From: Salinimicrobium nanhaiense
Lineage (GTDB): Bacteria; Bacteroidota; Bacteroidia; Flavobacteriales; Flavobacteriaceae
NCBI GenBank assembly: GCA_012038135.1
Contig: JAAVJQ010000001.1
Location: forward strand, 1-64,000
Length of the DNA stretch: 64,000 nucleotides
Direction of reading: 5' to 3'
Under the pieces are notes generated by a model. It was not told the DNA's origin. It was given only the letters and a program-made list of their open reading frames with translations, and did no database searches. Made by a program: the position numbers and the translations under genes. This document shows, piece after piece, positions 42,088-50,671 of this stretch (position 1 is its first letter; the number at the start of each line of letters is the position of its first letter).

Positions 42088-44502
42088 ATGGCTAAGAAAA
42101 GATCTTCCCTAACATTCACGGTTTTTGCCGGGTATCTTGTACTTGCAGCACTAATGGGCGTGGCTGTTTGGTTCATTTATAATCAGGTGATGAACTACAC
42201 CAACATGACCGAAAGAAATACTTTAGGGAATAAAAAGCTTTTGCTTGTTGGAGAAGCCGCAGCTAAATTATACGAAGCAGAAAGCCTTAGCAGGCAGTTG
42301 ATCCAAACCGGAAACCTGGAAGGACTTGACAGTTATACCGCCAAGATAGATTCAATTAAGACCACCCTGGCTTCTTTGCAGGATTATCGTTCAGACAGTT
42401 CACTTGACCGCGAGATCGACAGCATAAATGTGCTGTTGTCTCAGAAATCCAGAAACCTAAAGGAACTTCTGCAGCTACGGGCAAGAGGAGAAACAGAAAG
42501 CTATTATGCCCGGGTTCTTGATGAATTAAAACGGGTAGATGAGAATTTCGAAACTCAGGATTATAACCGGCGGTTTCGGGATATGGCACCTCACCAGCGG
42601 CAGCTCCTCATAAAGCTTCTCAATTATGCCAATGAACAAAATCCTGAACCTCCCGCCATTACCGTAGATTCTTTGGTTAATTCAGTAAAGACCGTACTGG
42701 GGCAGCTCGAAACGCAGGAGAGAAGATATAGAATGGCCTTAAAGGAACAGGAAGATCAACTTCTTGCGAATGAGATCCAGCTGAATAACCGGTTGAGAGG
42801 TTTGTTATCCACCCTTGAAGCTGAAGAAAGACTAAATTCAATTGACCAGGTAGAAGCCTGGCAGAACACAGTAGAAGAAACCTCAAAAATCATCATCTTT
42901 CTTGGTGCAGCAAGCCTTCTTGTTATTCTCACTTTTGTATTTCTGGTAACGCAGGACGTTATTAAGAGTCAGCAATACAGGATGGAACTTGAATCAGCGA
43001 AAAACTATGCCGAAGGACTGCTTAAGAGCAGGGAACAGTTCATGAATACGGTAACTCATGACCTGCGATCTCCCCTGAATTCTGTCATTGGGTATACAGG
43101 CCTACTGGAAAAAAGCAACCTGAACAAATCCCAGAACCGCTACCTCGCTCAACTCAAGAGATCTTCAGATTATCTGCTGCATCTCGTAAATGACCTGCTG
43201 GACCTTTCCCGACTTGAAGCCGGAAAAATGACCGTTGAAGAACTTGCTTTTAATCCTAAGAACCTCATCGAAGAAACTGTTGAACATGCAGTGCCTCCGG
43301 AAAAATCACGGGAAGTGGAAGTGAGCGTGACAGTATCTCAAGACCTTGATACGAGAGTCATCACAGATCCTTTCAGGATCAAACAGATCCTAACGAATTT
43401 AGTGAGCAACGCCTGTAAATTTACTCCCCGGGGTAGTGTTGAAGTAAAGGCATGGCTAAGACAGGCGAAGAATAATCCGGTGCTTTGCATAGAAGTGAAA
43501 GATACGGGAATAGGAATTTCTGAAGCTCAGAAAGAAAAGGTATTCGAAGAATTCTCGCAGGAAGACAGCAGCATCGAAAAACGATATGGTGGAACAGGAT
43601 TGGGGCTGGCAATAAGCAAGAAATTGACAGATCTGCTCCAGGGCAGGATTAGTCTGGAAAGCGAAGTTGGTAAAGGCAGTACTTTTTTACTGGAGATCCC
43701 AATTTCTATTGCCGAAAAAAATCCGCAGCCTGTTGAGGAGCAACGCCTTCATTTAAAGGATGCCACGGGAGTCAAAGTGCTTACTGTGGATGACGAACCT
43801 GCTCAGTTGGGCTTGCTTAAGGAACTTATCAGAAACACAGGAATGACCTACCAAACCGCTCCCAACGGGAAAGTGGCTCTAAAGATGATCAAAAAACAAA
43901 CTCCAGACCTTGTACTTACAGATATACAGATGCCTGAAATGGATGGTTTTGAACTGCTTCGAAACATAAGAGAGGAGCTAAATTTAAAGGAACTGCCCGT
44001 TATAGCCCTTTCCGGGCAACCCGATGTGAGTCCTGCAGACTATCTGAAAAGAGGTTTTAGCGGAAGTCTTTTGAAACCTTACTCCTCTCAAAAACTACTG
44101 CAGATCATGAGTGATCTCCTGCAGTTGCAGTTACACAAGGAACCTGCACCACAATCTGCAGCAGCGGAGATCGGGAAGGGATATTCCTTAACCGAGATCA
44201 AAAACTTTGCGGGAGAAGATCCGGAGGCCATGGATGCCATCCTCACTGCCTTTATTGACAGTACCCGCAGCAATTTGGAAGCCCTGAAACTGGCGAGCCA
44301 AAAACATCAAAAAAAGAAGGTTTCTGCCGTGGCACACAAAATGCTTCCCATGTTCAGGCAATTAAAGGTGCCGCACTTAATAGAAAAACTGGCTATTTTA
44401 GAAAATGCAGATGGAAAGGAAAAACGTGAAGTAAAGGTTCCTGTGTTTGTAGCCGAAGTTGATGACCTGCTTAAGCAATTAGAAAGGGAAATTACAGGTT
44501 GA
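42088..44502 (+). CDS. Hybrid sensor histidine kinase with receiver and Hpt domains
   Basis: An 804-residue protein. Membrane helices lie at about 10-32 and 267-287 around a helical periplasmic sensor region. HisKA follows with TVTHDLRSPLNSVIGY (His324), then HATPase_c (LVSNACKFTPRG, DTGIGISE, GGTGLGLAISKKL), a receiver (VLTVDDEPAQ, Asp in LVLTDIQMPEMDGFE, LLKPYSS) and a C-terminal Hpt-like helix bundle with VAHKMLPMF. It is a self-contained phosphorelay. The next gene, convergent and overlapping by 11 bp, is an NtrC-type regulator that is its natural target. Confidence 0.92.
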   Translation: MAKKRSSLTFTVFAGYLVLAALMGVAVWFIYNQVMNYTNMTERNTLGNKKLLLVGEAAAKLYEAESLSRQLIQTGNLEGLDSYTAKIDSIKTTLASLQDYRSDSSLDREIDSINVLLSQKSRNLKELLQLRARGETESYYARVLDELKRVDENFETQDYNRRFRDMAPHQRQLLIKLLNYANEQNPEPPAITVDSLVNSVKTVLGQLETQERRYRMALKEQEDQLLANEIQLNNRLRGLLSTLEAEERLNSIDQVEAWQNTVEETSKIIIFLGAASLLVILTFVFLVTQDVIKSQQYRMELESAKNYAEGLLKSREQFMNTVTHDLRSPLNSVIGYTGLLEKSNLNKSQNRYLAQLKRSSDYLLHLVNDLLDLSRLEAGKMTVEELAFNPKNLIEETVEHAVPPEKSREVEVSVTVSQDLDTRVITDPFRIKQILTNLVSNACKFTPRGSVEVKAWLRQAKNNPVLCIEVKDTGIGISEAQKEKVFEEFSQEDSSIEKRYGGTGLGLAISKKLTDLLQGRISLESEVGKGSTFLLEIPISIAEKNPQPVEEQRLHLKDATGVKVLTVDDEPAQLGLLKELIRNTGMTYQTAPNGKVALKMIKKQTPDLVLTDIQMPEMDGFELLRNIREELNLKELPVIALSGQPDVSPADYLKRGFSGSLLKPYSSQKLLQIMSDLLQLQLHKEPAPQSAAAEIGKGYSLTEIKNFAGEDPEAMDAILTAFIDSTRSNLEALKLASQKHQKKKVSAVAHKMLPMFRQLKVPHLIEKLAILENADGKEKREVKVPVFVAEVDDLLKQLEREITG

Positions 44503-45838
44503 TGCCGTATTGTTTAAGTTTGTTGTAAAGAGTTTTACGATCAATAGACAACAATCTCGCTGCCTTGCTTTTATTGCCATGGGTTTTTTCTAAAGCATCA
44601 AGAATTAGCTCCTGTTCATTTTTATTCTTAAAAAGGCTGTAGTTCTCTTCAGGTTTGTTCTCGTGTTTTGCAGAAAGCACTTCAGAAGGCAAACAGGCTG
44701 AGGAAATATATTCCCCTTCAGAAAGCAATACTGCACGTTTTACCACATTTTTGAGCTCTCTTAAATTTCCGGGCCAGTGATAAGCTTTAAAGGCCGCAAT
44801 GGTCTTTTCAGAAAAACCGGTGAGATCTTTTTCGAGCTCTCTATTGGCACTATCCAGAAAATAATTGGCAAAGACCATAAGATCTTCCTCTCTATCTTTA
44901 AGTGCAGGGACTTTAATAGAAAATTCATTAAGACGGTGATATAGATCCTCCCTAAATTCGCCTTTTTTGACAGCTTCAAAGAGATCTTCGTTGGTAGCGG
45001 CGATCACCCTTATGTTTACATGAATTTCCTCATTGCTGCCCACAGGTTTGATCCTGCGTTCCTGCAAGGCACGAAGTAATTGCACCTGCAGTTCATAATT
45101 TAGATTCCCTATTTCATCCAGAAATAAAGTACCTCCATTTGCAGCTTCAAAGTGTCCGGTTTTATTATTGACAGCTCCTGTAAAAGATCCTTTTACGTGC
45201 CCAAAAAATTCGCTGGAGGCCAGTTCCCGCGGAATTGCGCCACAATCTACAGCGACAAACGGGGCTGCACTGCGTTTGCTTTTGTCGTGAATGCTTTTCG
45301 CTATTTGCTCCTTCCCTGTTCCGCTCTCTCCCATAATGAGGACAGACATATTTGTAGGAGCGACAAGATCAATATAGTTATTAAGTTTTGCCGAAGCCTC
45401 ACTGGCGCCTTTGATATAGGTATCTGAAGCAGTACTCTTTTCGGCTTTTTTGGATATCAAAGGTTTCGCAGGACTTTTTTCCTGTTTAAGAGCTTCGTTT
45501 ATGGCCTTCATGATCACTTCGGGATGGAAAGGCTTTGCAATGTAATCCAGGGCCCCTTCCTTAATTGCATTAACAGCCATACTTATTTCAGCATAACTGG
45601 TCATCATGATCACCCCGGTCTTTTCCCCTTTTTTGTTGACTGCCTGCAGGATCTCCAAACCTTCCTTGTCGGGAAGCCTCACGTCTGATATTACAACATC
45701 ATACTTATTTTTCCCTACCAGGTTCAAGGCTTCTGTTGCAGTATAGACGGCATCTACCTCACACTCTTTCTTTAGCAGAAAGGTTTTAAGCATAGTGCAA
45801 AACGCAACATCATCTTCAACTAAAAGAATTTTAGCCAT
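44492..45838 (-). CDS. Sigma-54-dependent NtrC-family response regulator
   Basis: A 448-residue activator. The receiver (1-120) has Asp52 in VVISDVRLPDKEG; the AAA+ domain (about 145-380) has Walker A GESGTGKE, the sigma-54-contacting loop GSFTGA (GAFTGA variant), and GGTLFLDEIG; the C-terminal Fis-type HTH is NKSKAARLLSIDRKTLYNKLKQYG. It activates RpoN-dependent promoters. It faces and overlaps the hybrid kinase gene by 11 bp. A sigma-54-like site precedes the PepSY-like gene directly upstream (46542-46557). Confidence 0.94.
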   Translation of the reverse strand: MAKILLVEDDVAFCTMLKTFLLKKECEVDAVYTATEALNLVGKNKYDVVISDVRLPDKEGLEILQAVNKKGEKTGVIMMTSYAEISMAVNAIKEGALDYIAKPFHPEVIMKAINEALKQEKSPAKPLISKKAEKSTASDTYIKGASEASAKLNNYIDLVAPTNMSVLIMGESGTGKEQIAKSIHDKSKRSAAPFVAVDCGAIPRELASSEFFGHVKGSFTGAVNNKTGHFEAANGGTLFLDEIGNLNYELQVQLLRALQERRIKPVGSNEEIHVNIRVIAATNEDLFEAVKKGEFREDLYHRLNEFSIKVPALKDREEDLMVFANYFLDSANRELEKDLTGFSEKTIAAFKAYHWPGNLRELKNVVKRAVLLSEGEYISSACLPSEVLSAKHENKPEENYSLFKNKNEQELILDALEKTHGNKSKAARLLSIDRKTLYNKLKQYGINL

Positions 45839-45888
45839 AAGTATATTTTGAGAGTGACAAAATTAGAACTTTAAACATCTTTATAAAC

Positions 45889-45896
45889 CAAAAATA
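45889..45896 (-). promoter_or_regulatory. Promoter -7 box of NtrC-type gene
   Basis: Minus strand TATTTTTG, exact TAnnTTTG, 50 bp before the start. A second exact box (TAATTTTG, minus) lies at 45858-45865. Confidence 0.45.
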
Positions 45897-45902
45897 AGCA
45901 TA

Positions 45903-45935
45903 AAAAAAGGGAGCTATAAATATAGCTCCCTTTCC
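45903..45935 (-). terminator. Terminator of PepSY-like gene 1
   Basis: aaagggagctata (45906-45918) pairs with tatagctcccttt (45921-45933) in a 13-bp stem; the T-tail faces the minus strand, about 180 nt after the PepSY-like stop codon. The stretch 45936-46113 holds no gene but shows further hairpins such as ccacc...ggtgg around gggag...ctccc (46075-46107). Confidence 0.85.
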
Positions 45936-46113
45936 TAATTCTTACCCGTTAAGGTATATTAAATTCCGTTTCTTCAGATCTCCAGGATTGCTCCTGCCTA
46001 AAACTTGTAGGGGTTTTCTAAGCCTCAGGAAAAATACTACTCTCTAATAACACATGTTCCTATGAAGAGATCTGCCACCGGGAGTCGGTTTCTCCCAATT
46101 CTGGTGGAAAGGA

Positions 46114-46479
46114 TTACTGGTCTAGTTCATCCTTTTTCTTCTCTTTTTTGTCTTTATCGATCCAGTTACCTTTAGCATCAGAATAAAGTTCCTTTTCCTC
46201 ACCTTCGGCAGTGGTGATCTTTAATTTGAATTTTTGCTCCCCTTCTTTTTCTTTTACGTGAGCTTCAGCAATTGTTGCTCCGGCAAAGTCACGTTCTACT
46301 GCCTGCTGAACTTCTGCAGGTAATTCCTGAATTTCAATTTGTCGAAAATCTTCCTGTGCTCTTTGTTCCACAGTTTCTTCTACTTCTATCTGCGCTTGTG
46401 CTACTTCTTGAGCAGACAAACTTTGTGCAGAAAATAACATCGCTGATGCGGCTACTACGGTAAGGCAAATCTTTTTCAT
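46114..46479 (-). CDS. Exported PepSY-like protein, copy 1
   Basis: A 121-residue protein with a signal peptide (cleaved near SLSAQ), a Glu/Gln-rich helical stretch, and one PepSY-like (DUF2874/BLIP-like) unit: QEIELPAEVQQAVERDFAGATIAEA-type helix, then KFKLKITTAEGEEKELYSDAKGNWID strands. A paralogue with the same plan is at 50194-50535. The tail is very basic/acidic (KKEKKKDELDQ). Probably periplasmic or surface-bound; function unknown. The upstream sequence contains a sigma-54-like site. Confidence 0.8.
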   Translation of the reverse strand: MKKICLTVVAASAMLFSAQSLSAQEVAQAQIEVEETVEQRAQEDFRQIEIQELPAEVQQAVERDFAGATIAEAHVKEKEGEQKFKLKITTAEGEEKELYSDAKGNWIDKDKKEKKKDELDQ

Positions 46480-46541
46480 AATTTAATCTTTTTAAGTGAT
46501 TTGGTTAAATCTTTTTACTTGGTTTCTTTGATCTACTGAAT

Positions 46542-46557
46542 AGAAAAAAACGCGCCA
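46542..46557 (-). promoter_or_regulatory. Sigma-54-like promoter site
   Basis: Minus strand TGGCGCG-N4-TTTCT compares with the RpoN consensus TGGCACG-N4-TTGCW at all but two positions. It lies about 60 bp before the PepSY-like ATG, and the NtrC-type activator gene is the next gene downstream on the same strand. Confidence 0.35.
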
Positions 46558-46679
46558 TTATAGGGCAAAAACAGGAAAGCCCTAATTTTCAAGACATTTG
46601 AAGAAGGAGAAAAATTTATACCTCTAGAAAAAGTGTAGCTTTCCCCAATCTTTCTGTAGAATTTTTCCTCACAAAAAGG

Positions 46680-47081
46680 CTATTTAAGGGGATCTTTCCT
46701 TGCCGCTTTCTTTTCTGAAAGTTGTTTCTTTTCTCTAAGCCGCTTGAGTTTTGCGGCTTTGGGAGTTTTGGTCTTTTTTCGGGGTTTAGGTTTTAGCAGG
46801 GCAGTTTTAATAAGGTCTAAAAACCGTTGAATTACGATCTCCTTATTCTTGTGCTGGCTGCGTGACTCGTCACACTGCAGAATCAATTCTCCGGTATTGG
46901 TAAGACGGGAACTGAGTTTCTTTAATACCCGCTCCTTCTCTTCTTCGTTAAAGGCGTTGGATTCCTGAAGCTTAAAATGAAGTTCCACCTTGGAGGAAAC
47001 CTTGTTCACTTTTTGTCCCCCGGCACCCGAACTTCTTACTGCTTTATATTCGGCTTCCTGTATGAGCTGTTTTTCATCCAC
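46680..47081 (-). CDS. arfB: Ribosome rescue hydrolase ArfB (YaeJ)
   Basis: A 133-residue codon-independent peptidyl-tRNA hydrolase. The catalytic GGQ is in RSSGAGGQKVNKVSSKVEL near 20-24, there is no codon-recognition domain, and the C-terminal tail is long and basic (KPKPRKKTKTPKAAKLKRLREKK), which enters the empty mRNA channel of stalled ribosomes. It starts where the DUF4301 stop ends, so it is the last gene of the set 47082-50037. Confidence 0.95.
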   Translation of the reverse strand: MDEKQLIQEAEYKAVRSSGAGGQKVNKVSSKVELHFKLQESNAFNEEEKERVLKKLSSRLTNTGELILQCDESRSQHKNKEIVIQRFLDLIKTALLKPKPRKKTKTPKAAKLKRLREKKQLSEKKAARKDPLK

Positions 47082-48632
47082 CTATTTCACCTGGTGTGAA
47101 GGTTTGAGAAGATCTGCAACGGTTTTCACCGGATTGAAGGTTTCCACGGGAACTTCCACAAAAATGGTGTTCCACCTGGCCATCCCTCCGTTCCATAATC
47201 CCGGTAGCTCCAGGGCCTTTAGTTCCTGCCCGTCTTTGGTTTTGTTCGCTATAAAACTTGTCTCCTCGTCCACATATTCGTGCAGATCGAATTTGTTTCC
47301 GCGGAAATCTTTAAAGGAACAAACCACGTCGACCGGATTAAAATGTGTTGCTTCCTGTGCGATCTTGCTCTGCTGATAGTTGTCGTGATCTATCTGGGAG
47401 CTTTCTACGATCTGCAGGGAAACTTCCCCATTCTTATGAGTAACCCAAAAAGGTCCGCCTCCCGGTTCGCCTTCATTTTTTACCATTCCGCAGACGCGTA
47501 AAGGCCTGTTGAGCAATTTCTGAAGAGCCTCTATTTTTTCTTCTTTTTCATGCCCTTCAAAATTGATATTTGAGCCCGCATTGAGATCCTTCTGAAGAAA
47601 TTGTATCATTTCCTGAAGCTCATCACTCCCTGCACCTTCTTCGAGTTTCCTTAAATAGCTAAATGCTTTCTCCTGCAGCTGCAACAATTTGCCGCCCAAC
47701 ATTTTTTTATAGGTTGCAAGCAGTTCCCTGTTTCGGGGAGTGACAACATTGTCTATATTTTTTATAAAAATAAGATCGGCTTCCTGTTTGCTCAGATTTT
47801 GGATTAAAGCTCCATGTCCTCCCGGTCTAAAAAAGATCTCTCCATTTTCATCTCTAAAGGGTTCATCCTCTAAAGTAACAGCAACAGTATCGGTTTTTGG
47901 ATCCTGATAGGAGTAACTTACTTCAAAAATGTTTTCCGTCTCTTTTTCCAGCCGGGGAATAACCTTTTCGGCTTCCTCTTCAAATTTTTCCTGGTGTTCT
48001 TCAGCAACTGTAAAATGCACCCTGACTTCTCCATTTACAGAGGCATAATCTACAGCCTCAACAAGATGTTCCTCAAAAGCAGTAGCAAGGTGATCCTCAT
48101 ATCTGTGAAAAGGCACCAGCCCTTTTGGCCGATTTCCCAGATCCAGTCCATCCTCCTCCAGCATATATTTCACGAACAGGTAATCTCTCCTGTCCTGGGG
48201 TAGTTCATCAAATCCCGGGCTAACTTCCGTAGCTCTTTTTATCACTTCCGTATAGAAAGGAAGATCCTTTAGCCGCCCAAAGAACCTTTCCAGGCTCTGG
48301 TCATTTTTGCGATCAATATAATCTTCAAGGGATTCATTTTCGGGATCGAATTCATCAAGCAGTTGATAAAAAGCTTTGAACATCCTTGTTGCAGCCCCCG
48401 ATGCCGGAACGAACTTTAAAATATCCACCTGGTCCTGCCGGGCTTCGAAATACTGAAGCAGTTCCTCCTTATCCTCTTCAGAAATAGAAAGAATGCCGTT
48501 TCTTACTGTGGCTGCCTCTCTAATATTTACAAAGACATTACCTTTTTTAAAGATCTCAACTTGCTGTTCTACTTTTTCCGGAGTGATTCCCTTATTCTGG
48601 ATCTGAATGATATCCTTTTCGCTAAAGCTCAA
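47082..48632 (-). CDS. DUF4301 family protein
   Basis: A 516-residue cytoplasmic protein of the Bacteroidota DUF4301 family. Visible stretches are FVPASGAATRMFKAFYQLLDE near 70 (resembling a nucleotidyltransferase-type loop), PGGHGALIQNLSKQEADLIFIKNIDNVV in the middle and GGPFWVTHKNGEVSLQIVESSQ later. The pattern recalls sugar-nucleotide pyrophosphorylase folds (LGGxxGT-like and IKNID), but activity is unproven. It overlaps the NadR-like kinase gene by 11 bp. Confidence 0.85.
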   Translation of the reverse strand: MSFSEKDIIQIQNKGITPEKVEQQVEIFKKGNVFVNIREAATVRNGILSISEEDKEELLQYFEARQDQVDILKFVPASGAATRMFKAFYQLLDEFDPENESLEDYIDRKNDQSLERFFGRLKDLPFYTEVIKRATEVSPGFDELPQDRRDYLFVKYMLEEDGLDLGNRPKGLVPFHRYEDHLATAFEEHLVEAVDYASVNGEVRVHFTVAEEHQEKFEEEAEKVIPRLEKETENIFEVSYSYQDPKTDTVAVTLEDEPFRDENGEIFFRPGGHGALIQNLSKQEADLIFIKNIDNVVTPRNRELLATYKKMLGGKLLQLQEKAFSYLRKLEEGAGSDELQEMIQFLQKDLNAGSNINFEGHEKEEKIEALQKLLNRPLRVCGMVKNEGEPGGGPFWVTHKNGEVSLQIVESSQIDHDNYQQSKIAQEATHFNPVDVVCSFKDFRGNKFDLHEYVDEETSFIANKTKDGQELKALELPGLWNGGMARWNTIFVEVPVETFNPVKTVADLLKPSHQVK

Positions 48633-49200
48633 TTTTCTGAATTTTTAGTTCTTCAATAATTTTTACAGCCGTTTGAAAACGTTGCTGCAAATTTCCCTGC
48701 AACAGCCGGTACGGCAAATCATTTTTTTCAAGGGTAGATTTGAATCTGTCAAACATTTGATCCCTTTGCAGGGGCCGGTCGCGCAGATCATCTTCCACCC
48801 AGGGAACGTCAATATACGTTAAAAAATAAAGATCATATTGTGCCTTTAACGCAGGTTTAAGAAGGGCAGGGTCTACAAATTCGTCATAATAGGCCCGGGA
48901 GTAAACCACCAGTTCTAAAAGGTTAGTGTCGCAAAAAAGAAGTTCATCAGCCTGTGCAGCCAATTCATTTTCCAGAGTCATCTGTCCTTTTGCAATAGGT
49001 AAGAGATCATGAGGTTCACAGCTCTTTTGCTCTCTATCCCATTTTAGCTGAAGATATTCGCGCATATATTCAGGAACCCACTTTGTCTTGTAGTGTTGCG
49101 CAAGCATTTGTGCCAGGGTGGTCTTGCCGGAAGATTCCGGGCCAAAAAATACAATTTTCAGGAGGTTACGTGACCTCCGCTGCTCAAGCTTCGCTTCCAT
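48622..49200 (-). CDS. NadR-like P-loop kinase
   Basis: A 192-residue ATPase/kinase like the C-terminal ribosylnicotinamide kinase domain of NadR. It has Walker A FFGPESSGKTTLAQML, followed by VPEYMREYLQLK (the Tyr/Arg substrate-side motif), FCDTNLLELVVYSRAYY and RDRPLQRDQMFDRFK. The usual NadR N-terminal adenylyltransferase is absent. It overlaps the PnuC-family gene by 43 bp. The partner could be nicotinamide riboside, or thiamine if the set is a thiamine pathway. Confidence 0.85.
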   Translation of the reverse strand: MEAKLEQRRSRNLLKIVFFGPESSGKTTLAQMLAQHYKTKWVPEYMREYLQLKWDREQKSCEPHDLLPIAKGQMTLENELAAQADELLFCDTNLLELVVYSRAYYDEFVDPALLKPALKAQYDLYFLTYIDVPWVEDDLRDRPLQRDQMFDRFKSTLEKNDLPYRLLQGNLQQRFQTAVKIIEELKIQKIEL

Positions 49201-49793
49201 GTTTTATATCCGTAAACGGCTATTATTGTAAATAGCAGGTATTGCAGACTGGTAAAAGTAAGGCCTTTATAAAAATAAAGCGGAACTGAGATTACGTCCC
49301 CTATGATCCAGTAGATCCAGTTTTCAAGTTTTTTGCGGGCCATGAGCCACATCCCTACGAAAAAAATTGCGGTTGTCACCGTATCCACATAGGCGGTCCA
49401 GTTGTTCCATTTATCGAAATACTCATAGACACCAAAGGTAAAGGCCATGGTAGCCACAAAAATTATAAGGCTCCAAAAATGCTCTTTTTGAGTGGTCTTG
49501 GTAATAGGGATAAAATGAACGGCATCTACTTTTCTGGTCCAAACATACCAGCCGTAAATACTCATGGTAGAATAGTAGAAATTGATCATCATATCTCCCA
49601 GCAGCTCCCATTGCCAAAGTAAATAGACAAAAATGACAGTACTAATGATGCCGGTGGGATAAACAAGGATATTTTCCTGCTTGGAATACCAAACGGAGAG
49701 AAACCCGAAGATCACCGCAATGATCTCGAGAATAATGTAAAGCGTAGGATAATCTGAATACTGCTGAAAAAAGAAATCAAAAATCGGCTGCAT
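49158..49793 (-). CDS. pnuC: PnuC-family vitamin transporter
   Basis: A 211-residue membrane protein with about seven hydrophobic helices. The family signature NILVYPTGIISTVIFVYLLWQWELLGDM and MSIYGWYVWTRK (WxxW) is clear. PnuC members import unphosphorylated vitamins by facilitated diffusion with metabolic trapping by a kinase; most carry nicotinamide riboside, and relatives (PnuT) carry thiamine. Flanked by a thiamine-binding-family gene upstream (17 bp overlap) and a NadR-like kinase downstream (43 bp overlap). Confidence 0.9.
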   Translation of the reverse strand: MQPIFDFFFQQYSDYPTLYIILEIIAVIFGFLSVWYSKQENILVYPTGIISTVIFVYLLWQWELLGDMMINFYYSTMSIYGWYVWTRKVDAVHFIPITKTTQKEHFWSLIIFVATMAFTFGVYEYFDKWNNWTAYVDTVTTAIFFVGMWLMARKKLENWIYWIIGDVISVPLYFYKGLTFTSLQYLLFTIIAVYGYKTWKRSLSSGGHVTS

Positions 49794-50037
49794 AGTCGCT
49801 TCGGTTTCCTTTTACCAGTTTTATGGTTAAGATCACATGATCTGTTGCCTGGAATGCCTCCTTTACCTCTTCGGTGAGAAATTCCATAATCTTATCATAA
49901 TCTCCATAGATCTGGGTACTTAAAGGATTCTCCATCACGGTTAGCCCCGAACTTCTCAACTTTTTGATAAAAGCTTTAACCGGAGCTTCAAAATCATCCT
50001 GCAAAGGTGTAAGTGCAAGTTCTGCTGAAATCTGCAT
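49777..50037 (-). CDS. Thiamine-binding (DUF77/MTH1187-like) small protein
   Basis: An 86-residue alpha/beta protein: ISAELALTPLQDDFEAPVKAFIKKLRSSGLTVMENPLSTQIYGDYDKIMEFL-type sequence (read in parts), with the ferredoxin-like YkoF/MTH1187 arrangement whose members bind thiamine or its HMP part. It is the first gene of the set with PnuC, NadR-like kinase, DUF4301 and ArfB, with its own promoter box at 50051-50058. No riboswitch precedes it. Confidence 0.8.
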   Translation of the reverse strand: MQISAELALTPLQDDFEAPVKAFIKKLRSSGLTVMENPLSTQIYGDYDKIMEFLTEEVKEAFQATDHVILTIKLVKGNRSDYAADF

Positions 50038-50050
50038 AAATAGTTTTTTT

Positions 50051-50058
50051 CAAAGGTA
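50051..50058 (-). promoter_or_regulatory. Promoter -7 box of thiamine-binding/pnuC set
   Basis: Minus strand TACCTTTG, exact TAnnTTTG, 14 bp before the ATG. Confidence 0.55.
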
Positions 50059-50109
50059 AAAGAATCAGCCGGAAAGTTGCAGAAATATTAAAAGCCGGAA
50101 TTTAAGGCA

Positions 50110-50146
50110 AGAAAAAAGGCCTTCCAGTTTTCTTAGAAGACCTTTC
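50110..50146 (-). terminator. Terminator of PepSY-like gene 2
   Basis: aaaggccttc (50115-50124) pairs with gaagaccttt (50136-50145) with one mismatch; the T-tract follows on the minus strand. Confidence 0.8.
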
Positions 50147-50193
50147 TCAACCCCTAAACCGGAAAACCCCACTTTAGAAGTCTGTTTGATTTG

Positions 50194-50535
50194 TTATTCC
50201 AGATCACTGTCACCTTTCTGGATCCAGTTACCCTGAGCATCTGCAAAAAGCTCCTGCGATTCCCCATCCTGTGTACTTAGAACCAGTTTGTAAATAACTT
50301 CGCCTTCTTTTTCGGCCGAATAAACATCAGAAACTGTGGCACCCTGATAATCCTTTTCCACAGCTTTTCGCACTTCCTGTGGCAGATCCTGCTGTTGGAT
50401 CTGAGTGTATTCCATTTTTTGCTCTTCCACAAAGGGAGTTTCACGTTCTGAATTTTCGTAAACCTGGGCGGTAACAGTTCCTGCTGAGAAAAACATCGCT
50501 CCTGCGATTGCTGCGGTAAAAAATATTCTTTTCAT
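50194..50535 (-). CDS. Exported PepSY-like protein, copy 2
   Basis: A 113-residue protein with signal peptide (cleaved near TVTAQ), a short polar region and one PepSY-like unit: QQDLPQEVRKAVEKDYQGATVSDVYS then YKLVLSTQDGESQELFADAQGNWI. It is clearly a paralogue of the protein at 46114-46479 (shared LP.EV..AVE.D..GAT and L..DA.GNWI). The ATG at 50535 is preferred over a TTG at 50541. Function unknown. Confidence 0.8.
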   Translation of the reverse strand: MKRIFFTAAIAGAMFFSAGTVTAQVYENSERETPFVEEQKMEYTQIQQQDLPQEVRKAVEKDYQGATVSDVYSAEKEGEVIYKLVLSTQDGESQELFADAQGNWIQKGDSDLE

Positions 50536-50671
50536 GATCAATTATTTTAGTTTTGGTTATGACAGAGTAACTGAAATAATTGGACCAGATTTGATCACCA
50601 AGCTTAAAAGCCTCACCACGTAAGGATTCATCCGAAAACAACTGAAATTTTTAAGGGTTCAAAAATGAGAT

